From: Betaproteobacteria bacterium UBA6910
GTDB taxonomy: Bacteria; Pseudomonadota; Gammaproteobacteria; Burkholderiales; UBA6910
Assembly (NCBI GenBank): GCA_002451065.1
Contig: DKBC01000321.1
Location: forward strand, 3,726 to 19,905
Length of the DNA stretch: 16,180 nt
Reading direction: 5' to 3'
Position numbers and translations under genes: made by a program. The notes under the pieces are model-generated. The model was not told the DNA's origin and did no database searches. It saw only the letters and a program-made list of their open reading frames with translations. Below, piece by piece: positions 1 through 5,699 of this stretch. Within the stretch, counting starts at the first letter, position 1; each line of letters begins with the position of its first letter.

Positions 1-540
1 ACCAACCACCTCGACCTGGAGATGCGCCACGCCCTCACCAGGGCACTGGCGGAATACGAGGGGAGCCTGGTCATCGTGTCCCACGACCGCGCCTTGTTGC
101 GCACGGTGTGCGACGGTTTCCTGCTGGTGAACGACGGCCGGGCCGAGGCATTCGACGGTGACCTGGACGATTACGTGGCGTGGCTCGGCGAGCGGCGTGA
201 GGCCGAGGCATTGGCCCGGGCGGACGGGGGCCGCGCGGCGGAAAAAGCGGCACGCAGGGAGGCGCGGGAAGCGGCGGCCGCGGAGCGCCAGGCCAGGCTG
301 GCGCTGCGGCGGCCGCTGCTCCGGGAAGCCGAGGAACTGGAGCGCCGGCTCGCCGATTGGCAGGAGGAGAGGCGCGCCCTGGACGAGTTGCTGGCCGACC
401 CGGAGTTCTATTCAGGCCCCGAGAGCGCGCAGCTGGAAGAATACGCCCGGCGCCAGCGCGAGCTCGATAGCCGAATTGATGCGGCAGAAGAGCGCTGGCT
501 CCTGGTGCACGCCGAACTGGAGCAAATCGGAGAGACCTGA
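1..540 (+). CDS. ABC-F family ATPase, C-terminal part (5' end outside window)
   Basis: The reading frame is open from base 1 and ends with TGA at 538-540, giving 179 residues. It begins with TNHLDLEMR, which normally follows the Walker B aspartate/glutamate in the second ATPase domain of ABC-F proteins, and continues with the H-switch VSHDR at residues 22-26. After the ATPase core (to about residue 60) comes a long, charged Ala/Arg/Glu-rich stretch (about 60-178) that should form the C-terminal coiled coil found in YheS/Uup-type members. ABC-F proteins are soluble; they bind the ribosome and act in translation rather than transport. The length and coiled-coil tail suggest a YheS-like protein, but Uup cannot be excluded without the N-terminal half. 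The family is certain; the exact subgroup is inference. Confidence 0.9.
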   Translation, partial: TNHLDLEMRHALTRALAEYEGSLVIVSHDRALLRTVCDGFLLVNDGRAEAFDGDLDDYVAWLGERREAEALARADGGRAAEKAARREAREAAAAERQARLALRRPLLREAEELERRLADWQEERRALDELLADPEFYSGPESAQLEEYARRQRELDSRIDAAEERWLLVHAELEQIGET

Positions 541-633
541 CCTCCACGTCAGGGTTGGCTTGGGGCCGCTCCCCGGGCTATTCTTTTGCCTGGGCCGACG
601 CCCAATTCCCCACCCCCAAACCATGGAGGCGCC
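541..633 (+). promoter_or_regulatory. Spacer with candidate promoter before the ydcH-like gene
   Basis: TTGGCT at 555-560 and TATTCT at 579-584 are separated by 18 bases, each matching the sigma-70 consensus at four of six positions. The spacer between them contains a short GGGG/CCCC inverted repeat (562-565 with 571-574), which could also weaken read-through from the ABC-F gene. The match is modest and unproven. Confidence 0.3.
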
Positions 634-879
634 ATGCAAGTCGAACCGCACGATCTCGACCACGAGTTCCCGGAGTTTGTCTCGCTGATTCACGAGCTTA
701 AGGAAAACGACGGGCGGTTGGCTCATCTGTTCGACGAATACGAAAAAGTTAATGCCGAGATTGTGGATATCGAAGAAAACGAAAGACCGTGCGAGTACAT
801 CGAATTTGAAACCCTGAAAAAACAGCGGCTTCGACTCAAGGACCAGATTTACCTGGCGTTGCGGACCCGAAGCCACTAG
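634..879 (+). CDS. YdcH-like small coiled-coil protein (DUF465)
   Basis: This 81-residue acidic, helical protein looks like the YdcH/DUF465 family, small cytoplasmic proteins of about 70-80 residues with no settled function. Visible hallmarks are the central helix FDEYEKVNAEI, the charged linker, and the C-terminal helix with LKKQRLRLKDQI. I chose ATG 634 because GGAGG lies at 625-629, and because the alternative upstream start at 586 would add a proline-rich stretch (PGPTPNSPPP) unlike the family. Codons are visibly more A/T-rich (GAA, AAA, GAT) than in neighbouring genes. The gene stands alone: it is on the same strand as the ABC-F gene but 93 bases away, and it converges on the SulP gene. 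Confidence 0.85.
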   Translation: MQVEPHDLDHEFPEFVSLIHELKENDGRLAHLFDEYEKVNAEIVDIEENERPCEYIEFETLKKQRLRLKDQIYLALRTRSH

Positions 880-902
880 GAACTCCGCTCCCACCAGGTT
901 TC

Positions 903-939
903 CCGGAGAGGGCAGCGTGAGCCGCCCTTCTCTCCCCGG
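903..939. terminator. Imperfect hairpin in convergent gap
   Basis: GAGAGGGC at 906-913 pairs with GCCCTTCTC at 924-932 with one bulged T, and flanking CCGG sequences can extend the stem. It lies between the stops of two converging genes (879 and 973), where a terminator is expected. There is no clear T-run after it, so intrinsic termination is uncertain. Confidence 0.4.
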
Positions 940-948
940 CGTGACTCA

Positions 949-962
949 GCGGCTCCGGCCGC
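949..962. terminator. Short hairpin with UNCG-type tetraloop
   Basis: GCGGC (949-953) pairs perfectly with GCCGC (958-962) around the loop TCCG, giving C(UCCG)G, a member of the very stable UNCG tetraloop class, when read on the plus strand. It sits 10 bases from the SulP stop codon. It may act with the neighbouring hairpin to end the YdcH transcript or protect its 3' end. Confidence 0.35.
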
Positions 963-972
963 GGATACTTCT

Positions 973-2754
973 TCACTCCTCTATGGGAGGCGCCTCGGCG
1001 CCGCGGAACGCCCGGCGATAAGCCTTCAGGGCTTGACGCAGGGTCGGATAGTGCCTCTCCTCCATCTGTGGCCGATAGAGCCCCTTTTCTTTCAGCCAGA
1101 CCAGGATTTCTGTCTTGCGTCCCGCAATCACGAAAGCCACGCCCCTGGCCTCTAGTTCCTGCTGGAGGTCCCTTAGGGCATAGAGCCCGGTGACATCGGC
1201 GCCGCTGACGGGAATGGCGTCAAGCACGAACCATTTGAGCCCGGGGCCCGCATCCCGCACCTTCTCCAGGGCGCGCTGCTTGAAATAGGCGGAGTTGAAG
1301 AAGGTGATGGGGCCGTCGAACCGGTAGATCAGGAGCCCGGAAAACGTCTCCGCGCCGTCATGGCGCTCAATGGAATGGAGTCCGGGCATCCCCGGCACCT
1401 TCCCGAGCACTTCGTCCCGGGGCCGGGCGGCGATACGAATGAATCGCACCAGCGCCAGCGCCACGGCCACCAGGATGGCGTCAACGGCCCCCACCGCCAC
1501 CACGCCCAGGGTAGTGATTACGGAGAGCGTAAACTCGATACGGTCCACGCGGAAGATTTCCCTGAGCGTGGAAAAATCGAACAGGGAGATGGCGGCGAAA
1601 ACCAGCACGGCGCCGAGAGCGGCCACCGGCACATAGCTCAGGGGTTCGGTGAAGAACAGCAGTACCAGCGCGATGGTGGCCGCGGTAACCAGTCCCGTGA
1701 CCTGGGTCCGCCCGCCCGTGGCATCGCTCATGGCTGTGCGGGAATCCGCCCCGCTGATTGCGAAACCCTGGGACAAGCCCGCCGCCATGTTGGCGGCTCC
1801 GAGCGCGGCGAATTCCCGGTCCACGTCGATGTCGTAGCGGTTCTTGGAGGCGAAGCTCCTGGCGGTCAGCATGGCGCTGGAGAAAAGCACCAGCGCCAAG
1901 CCGGCAGCGTCCGCGACCAGGGCGGAGAGTTTGTCGACGGGAAACTCAGGCAGCCGCAGAGGCGGCAGCCCTTCCGGCACCGCACCGAGGATCGCGACAC
2001 CCCGTTGATCCAGGCCCAAGAGAGCCACCAGCAGGCCGGCCACCACCATGGCCACCAGCGCAGCCGGCAGCCTTGGGAAAATTCGGCGCGACGCGATGTG
2101 GGTTCCGAACGCAACCAACCCCACGCCGAGAGTAACCCAGTGAGTCTCCCCCAGACGGCTGACAAACTCGTACAGGCGCGGGATGATTCCGCCCGACTTG
2201 ATATCGAAGCCGAATATCTTCCCGATCTGACCCAGCAGAATGCTGATGGCGACGCCGTTGAGAAAGCCGACGAGGATAGGCTTGGAGAGGAAATCGGCCA
2301 GGGCACCCAGCCGCAGAAAACTCGCCCCGACGCAAAAGAGGCCGGTCAGAAACGCCAAGGTCACCGCCAGGGACCAGTAGTGCTCGGGATTGCCGGCCGC
2401 AAGGGGCGCAACCGATGCCGCCACCATGGCGCAGGTGGCGGCATCAGGGCCGACGATCAGCTGCCGGGAAGTGCCGAATACGCTGTAAGCCACCAGGGGC
2501 AGGATGCTGGCATAGAGCCCCACGACCGGGTCGAAGCCGGCCAGTTGCGCATACGCGACCGCCACCGGCAGCGCCACCGCAGCCACGGAAACCCCAGCGA
2601 CCAGGTCGAAGCGGAGGTTGGCGAAATCGTAGCGCAAGAGTTGGGGCAGGCCAGGCGCGAAACGACCCAGCCAATGGAGACCTTTCTCTTGAAGTGACGC
2701 ACCCTGATCAATCATTTCCGAAGCCTTGCTGCCTGTGACTACGGGCAACGGCAT
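973..2754 (-). CDS. SulP family anion permease with STAS domain
   Basis: The 593-residue product has the SulP/SLC26 layout: a long hydrophobic part (about 50-440) with many membrane helices, then a cytoplasmic STAS domain (about 455-580). The first helices carry the family pattern ALPVAVAYAQLAG (61-73), GLYASILP (79-86) and LSKPILVGFLNGVA (156-169). The STAS switch region reads LDAIPVSGADVTG (511-523). Bacterial SulP proteins move sulfate, bicarbonate or dicarboxylates, often with Na+ or H+; the substrate cannot be read here. Two starts are possible: ATG 2754 and ATG 2715 (MIDQG). The second has AAGG about 8 bases upstream, while the first has no clear Shine-Dalgarno, so the protein may be 580 residues. 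It lies downstream of the Mut7-C gene on the same strand and may be cotranscribed with it. No carbonic anhydrase or sulfur gene adjoins it. Confidence 0.92.
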   Translation of the reverse strand: MPLPVVTGSKASEMIDQGASLQEKGLHWLGRFAPGLPQLLRYDFANLRFDLVAGVSVAAVALPVAVAYAQLAGFDPVVGLYASILPLVAYSVFGTSRQLIVGPDAATCAMVAASVAPLAAGNPEHYWSLAVTLAFLTGLFCVGASFLRLGALADFLSKPILVGFLNGVAISILLGQIGKIFGFDIKSGGIIPRLYEFVSRLGETHWVTLGVGLVAFGTHIASRRIFPRLPAALVAMVVAGLLVALLGLDQRGVAILGAVPEGLPPLRLPEFPVDKLSALVADAAGLALVLFSSAMLTARSFASKNRYDIDVDREFAALGAANMAAGLSQGFAISGADSRTAMSDATGGRTQVTGLVTAATIALVLLFFTEPLSYVPVAALGAVLVFAAISLFDFSTLREIFRVDRIEFTLSVITTLGVVAVGAVDAILVAVALALVRFIRIAARPRDEVLGKVPGMPGLHSIERHDGAETFSGLLIYRFDGPITFFNSAYFKQRALEKVRDAGPGLKWFVLDAIPVSGADVTGLYALRDLQQELEARGVAFVIAGRKTEILVWLKEKGLYRPQMEERHYPTLRQALKAYRRAFRGAEAPPIEE

Positions 2755-2824
2755 GCAGCTGCTGGCCCGGGATCAACTCTTGGAAGGGATTTGGCACATC
2801 CGGGAAAACCGTTCCAATCCTACC

Positions 2825-3610
2825 CTAACCGAGATCACCCGTCCTCGTCCGCGCCGACTCCATGCCCTTGAGCTCCGGCACCGCTGCACGCAGGCGCTGC
2901 CACATCCGGTCCCAGTGGGAACCTTCCCAGTAAATCCGGCCGCAACCTTCGCAGGTGCAGAAGCGTTCGTAGTGCTCACGCACCATGGGCGGCAAATGCT
3001 CCAGCACCGCGGCCTTTTCCACCGGCTTCAGAGGCAGGTTGCAATGGAGGCATAACGCGAATGGGCGCGCGCCGCCGGAGAGCTGCAGCCGGTCCACGAT
3101 CTCTGCGAACTGGGCCTCTGCCTTGAGCGCATGCACGAAACACCCGTGGGTGACTTCCTTGCGCTTGAGCAGTTCCCGGTCCCGGGTCAGGATAATCCGG
3201 CCCTCGCGGGCCGATATGTCGATGATCTCGTCATCGTCCAGGTGGTTGGAGTAGAGGGTGTCGTATCCCAGCATGCGCAGCAACCGCGCCAGCCCCCCCA
3301 GATGGGAGTCGGCGACGAAGCGCGCTTCGCGCAGGGGCGCCTCCCGTAACCGGAGCAGGGGCCGGACGTCGAAAGTCTCGAACCGCGGAAACACCGCCAC
3401 CCGGTCCCCTTCGCGCACGATCTGGGAGAAATCCACCGACTCGCCGTTGACCAGGATAACCTCCACTTCGGTATGGGGGACACCGAGGGACTCGATGGCG
3501 TTCTTCACCGTGGCCGCCCGGGCACAGCGATGAAAGAACGCCCGCTTCCTGCGCTCGGGGGCGAGAAAATCGTTCAGTTCCTCGTAGAATCGAAATTCGG
3601 CGGTGGCCAT
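2825..3610 (-). CDS. Ub-like / Mut7-C RNase / zinc-ribbon protein
   Basis: This 261-residue soluble protein has three parts. Residues 1-80 look like a ThiS/MoaD-like ubiquitin fold (Ub-Mut7C), with VILVNGESVDFSQIV and the strand GDRVAVFPRFE. Residues 96-175 match the Mut7-C PIN-like nuclease domain: FVADSHLGGLARLLRMLGYDT, the acidic group DDDEIID at 125-131, and ILTRDREL with D144. Acidic residues D101, D125-D127, D131 and D144 are candidate metal ligands. Residues 185-225 form a zinc ribbon from CLHC (C187, C190) and CEGC (C220, C223). The family is widespread but its cellular role in bacteria is not established; RNA cleavage is predicted from the fold. The Ub-like domain does not end in a Gly-Gly tail. 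Start ATG 3610 has only a weak GGGG upstream. The gene is divergent from msrB. Confidence 0.88.
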   Translation of the reverse strand: MATAEFRFYEELNDFLAPERRKRAFFHRCARAATVKNAIESLGVPHTEVEVILVNGESVDFSQIVREGDRVAVFPRFETFDVRPLLRLREAPLREARFVADSHLGGLARLLRMLGYDTLYSNHLDDDEIIDISAREGRIILTRDRELLKRKEVTHGCFVHALKAEAQFAEIVDRLQLSGGARPFALCLHCNLPLKPVEKAAVLEHLPPMVREHYERFCTCEGCGRIYWEGSHWDRMWQRLRAAVPELKGMESARTRTGDLG

Positions 3611-3806
3611 CGAAAGATACCCCGGAACTCCATGTTACCGCGGACCTCGAAAGGAGCGAGGGTAAGGAATCGCGGGCGCGAAAACCTGTGGTTCTGAACA
3701 TTGGCTGCCCCGCGCGAAGCAGGGATGAGCCCCGCCCTTGTAAGGAAATCGCTGCACGGCGCGACCAACACGCACACGGGCAGGAACCCTGCGCCGGCCG
3801 GCAGCG

Positions 3807-3812
3807 AAGGAG
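3807..3812 (+). promoter_or_regulatory. Shine-Dalgarno that fixes the msrB start
   Basis: AAGGAG lies 8 bases before ATG 3821. It decides against the in-frame upstream ATG at 3701, which would bury the signal peptide behind 40 extra residues. Confidence 0.8.
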
Positions 3813-3820
3813 CACCGATA

Positions 3821-4342
3821 ATGCGTACAGCGATCATTTTCCTGGCAATCATTTTGGGGGGCAACGCCATGGCATGGGACGGAAAGGACTTCAGGAAGCC
3901 CAACGTTTCGGAGCTGTTGTCGAAGCTCAACCCCGAGCAGTACAACATCACCCAGAAGGACGGCACTGAGCCGCCGTTCCGCAACGCTTACTGGGACAAC
4001 AAGAAGCCGGGGATCTACGTGGATGTGGTCTCCGGGGAGCCCCTGTTCAGCTCCCTGGACAAGTTCGACTCCGGCACCGGCTGGCCGAGCTTCACCCGGC
4101 CCCTGGTTCCCGCCCAAGTGGCGGAGCGCCAGGACCGCTCCTTCTTCATGGTGCGCACCGAGGTGAGGAGCAAGCTGGCCGACTCTCACCTGGGTCACGT
4201 GTTCGACGACGGCCCGGCGCCCACCGGCAAGCGATATTGCATCAACTCCGCATCCCTGCGCTTCATCGCGGCGGAGGACCTGGAGAAGGAAGGCTACGGG
4301 GAATACAAGGGGCTGTTCGAGAAGGCTGCAGCAAAGGAGTAG
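3821..4342 (+). CDS. msrB: Exported peptide-methionine (R)-S-oxide reductase
   Basis: The 173-residue product carries MsrB signatures: [10 protein letters not shown] (82-91), [13 protein letters not shown] (120-132) and [11 protein letters not shown] (138-148), with catalytic C140. MsrB reduces the R form of methionine sulfoxide in oxidised proteins. Residues 1-18 ([18 protein letters not shown]) look like a Sec signal peptide, so the enzyme should act in the periplasm. C140 is the only cysteine: the two CxxC zinc sites of many MsrBs are absent, and the usual resolving cysteine position in the GWPSF region is T86. It is therefore a one-Cys, zinc-free type that needs an external reductant directly at C140. 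The exporting start at 3821 is backed by a good ribosome site. It faces the Mut7-C gene divergently across 210 bases in which I see no convincing promoter, and converges on the 4399-4788 gene. No msrA lies nearby. Confidence 0.95.
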   Translation: MRTAIIFLAIILGGNAMAWDGKDFRKPNVSELLSKLNPEQYNITQKDGTEPPFRNAYWDNKKPGIYVDVVSGEPLFSSLDKFDSGTGWPSFTRPLVPAQVAERQDRSFFMVRTEVRSKLADSHLGHVFDDGPAPTGKRYCINSASLRFIAAEDLEKEGYGEYKGLFEKAAAKE

Positions 4343-4355
4343 CCGCTCGCCCCCA

Positions 4356-4398
4356 GAGAAAGGCCGCCGCGCCCCCCGCCGGGGCCGCGGCGGTTCTC
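4356..4398. terminator. Bidirectional terminator-like hairpin between convergent genes
   Basis: CCGCCGCG (4364-4371) pairs perfectly with CGCGGCGG (4386-4393). Inside it CCCC (4372-4375) can pair with GGGG (4381-4384), and outside it GAGAA (4356-4360) can pair with TTCTC (4394-4398). Read on plus, the stem is followed by TTCTCCT; read on minus, by CCTTTCTCT. Its place between the msrB stop at 4342 and the minus-strand stop at 4399 supports termination in both directions, although the T-runs are poor. Confidence 0.65.
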
Positions 4399-4788
4399 CT
4401 ACAGCGGGGTGCAGGAGCCGATCAGTACGAATGCGCCGTCGCGGCCGGCCAGGGTGCCGTGCATCCGCCCGCTTTCGCTGTTGATGGCGATGGTCCAGCC
4501 GAGGCCCACTTCCACGCCCAGTAGCAGCACCTGCTCCGGAGATTTTTCCATGTGCAGGACCGGTGACGTGCGCGTGGTGCCCATGACCTCTTTCTTTTCG
4601 AAATCGATGCGGATGAAGGCCGGGGCACCCATGTCGTCGGGGGTACCGCTGAGGCACTCACTGCCGACAGCGCAGTCCATGGCGAGCACCGGGGCGCAGA
4701 TCAGTTTCTTGGACCCGTCGAAGTCCCCCGCCGCCGCCGGCGCGGCCGCGCAGGCTACCGCCAGGAACAGCCAACCAAGGCGTTTCAT
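4399..4788 (-). CDS. Small exported protein of unknown function
   Basis: The 129-residue product begins with a clear Sec signal peptide (MKRLGWLFLAVACAAAPAAA, cleavage near residue 20). The mature part has four cysteines (C31, C39, C45, C126), enough for two disulfides, and a C-terminal half of likely beta strands (VGLGWTIAINSESGRMHGTLAG). I do not recognise a named domain. ATG 4788 is preferred over ATG 4794 and the start at 4836, because an AAAGGGGGA purine run ends 6 bases before it and the signal peptide begins there. It follows the glycine-zipper gene by 14 bases on the same strand, so the two are probably cotranscribed. A periplasmic or outer-membrane-associated location is inferred. 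Confidence 0.75.
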   Translation of the reverse strand: MKRLGWLFLAVACAAAPAAAGDFDGSKKLICAPVLAMDCAVGSECLSGTPDDMGAPAFIRIDFEKKEVMGTTRTSPVLHMEKSPEQVLLLGVEVGLGWTIAINSESGRMHGTLAGRDGAFVLIGSCTPL

Positions 4789-4802
4789 CAGCATTCCCCC
4801 TT

Positions 4803-5270
4803 TCATTTGATGGTATAGCCGCGCCCTTCCAGGCACGCGGCGTAAGCGCGGTAGTAGGTGTCGATCTGCGCCTGCTTCTGGTTGGCCGCGGCCTGGTCCC
4901 GGGCGGCCGCGTTTCTCCGCGCCCGATGGCCCCCGGCCATGGTGCCGGCCACCGCGCCGATGGCGGCGCCCTTTCCGGCGTCTCCGGCAATGGCGCCGAT
5001 GGCGAGCCCACCCAAGGCGCCGCGCGCGGCGCCGCCTACGCGCTCTCCACCCCCCACCGATGACGACGGAGCAGGTGCCGGCTGCTGGGCCACCACCGCC
5101 GGATCAACTCCGGTGTTCTGCTTGGCCCAAACGTGGCATTCGCCCTCGTCCCGCTGCTGCTGCTGGGCGCTTTGGCCCTTGGCCGGGTAGACAATAGGCT
5201 GGGACCATGCGAATTCCGAGAAGATCATTAATGAAACACCCAATGCCAGCAATGTTTGAAAAATGCTCAT
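4803..5270 (-). CDS. Exported glycine-zipper protein
   Basis: The 155-residue product has a signal peptide (about residues 1-23, ending AWS), a Gln-rich segment (35-39), and a glycine-zipper stretch at about 79-114 made of repeated GxxxG-type spacings, such as GALGGLAIGAIAG and GAAIGAVAGTMAGG. This resembles the YMGG-like Gly-zipper family of envelope proteins. Two cysteines bracket the zipper: C45 in GECHVWAKQ and C146 in AACLEGRGY, the latter in a C-terminal motif common in these small exported proteins. They could form a disulfide. Such proteins are thought to associate with membranes, but no exact role is known. The start is well supported by AAGGAG (complement of 5277-5282), 6 bases upstream. 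It leads a two-gene minus-strand unit with the 4399-4788 gene. Confidence 0.82.
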   Translation of the reverse strand: MSIFQTLLALGVSLMIFSEFAWSQPIVYPAKGQSAQQQQRDEGECHVWAKQNTGVDPAVVAQQPAPAPSSSVGGGERVGGAARGALGGLAIGAIAGDAGKGAAIGAVAGTMAGGHRARRNAAARDQAAANQKQAQIDTYYRAYAACLEGRGYTIK

Positions 5271-5528
5271 GCAATACTCCTTCCTGGATCGTCAAAAAGA
5301 GCCCACAGTCGGTCTCCCCGGGAAACCGGCCGACACCACGCGAACCCGGGACGACACCCTGAATTGCCGCGAGTCTCCGGGGGTTCGCCGGAAAAAGCGC
5401 GAAGTCTAACCCAGACTGCTTTCGAACGCAGGCGGTGACCCGTAGCCGGACTGCTGCAAGGTGCGCGAAAGTTCCAGGGACCATGCCGGACAGTTCCAGT
5501 TGCTGGCGGAGCCAACATTCCGATTGTC

Positions 5529-5557
5529 TTGATGCACTGCAACAGCGCGAGTAAAAT
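5529..5557 (+). promoter_or_regulatory. Candidate sigma-70 promoter of the PhaC-like operon
   Basis: TTGATG (5529-5534) and TAAAAT (5552-5557) are separated by exactly 17 bases, matching the consensus at four and five of six positions. Transcription would start near 5564, leaving a leader of about 135 bases before ATG 5700. The local sequence is clearly A/T-rich within GC-rich surroundings. Confidence 0.6.
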
Positions 5558-5574
5558 GTAACATATTGCACATT
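5555..5574. promoter_or_regulatory. Inverted repeat overlapping -10 and start region (candidate operator)
   Basis: AATGT (5555-5559) is mirrored by ACATT (5570-5574) with a 10-base spacer. The element covers the -10 end and predicted start point of the candidate promoter, a usual place for a repressor site. Nearby TGCA words (5533, 5538, 5567) are of a kind seen at some PHA-regulator sites, but no specific match can be claimed. Confidence 0.3.
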
Positions 5575-5686
5575 ATTTCTTAGGCTGGCAGGTTGCCAAG
5601 ATGGTGGGCCGGCGTAGCGGGCCGGCGCGGCAGGTTACAAAGCGGGGCGCCTGGCGCGCGGAGAGGAAGCCCAGCCCACCCCTTCC

Positions 5687-5693
5687 AAAGGAG
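5687..5693 (+). promoter_or_regulatory. Shine-Dalgarno that fixes the PhaC-like start
   Basis: AAAGGAG lies 6 bases before ATG 5700. It supports this start over the in-frame upstream start at 5601, whose extra 33 residues are Arg/Pro-rich and unlike the family. Confidence 0.8.
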
Positions 5694-5699
5694 ACAGGA

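Larger units (their letters stand above)
5271..5699. other. Divergent intergenic region, 429 bases
   Basis: This spacer separates the minus-strand glycine-zipper gene from the plus-strand five-gene operon. It holds a good plus-strand promoter candidate (5529-5557), an overlapping inverted repeat (5555-5574) and a weak hairpin AGTCT/AGACT (5403-5407 with 5413-5417). I see no convincing minus-strand promoter and no small gene with a ribosome site. The open frame from 5601 to 5699 is simply an upstream extension of the PhaC-like gene. Confidence 0.6.

Noticed and set aside
1360..2697. Plus-strand open frame of 445 codons opposite the SulP gene
   Set aside because: The translation is Gln/His/Gly-rich and hydrophilic, a typical antisense image of a membrane-protein gene.
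3701..3820. Earlier start for msrB adding 40 residues
   Set aside because: It would bury the signal peptide, and the strong AAGGAG sits before ATG 3821.
3635..4657. Minus-strand open frame of 340 codons across msrB
   Set aside because: It spans msrB, the terminator hairpin and part of another gene in a wrong frame, and has no domain.
5601..5699. Earlier start for the PhaC-like protein
   Set aside because: The 33 extra residues are Arg/Pro-rich, and the strong ribosome site is at 5687-5693.
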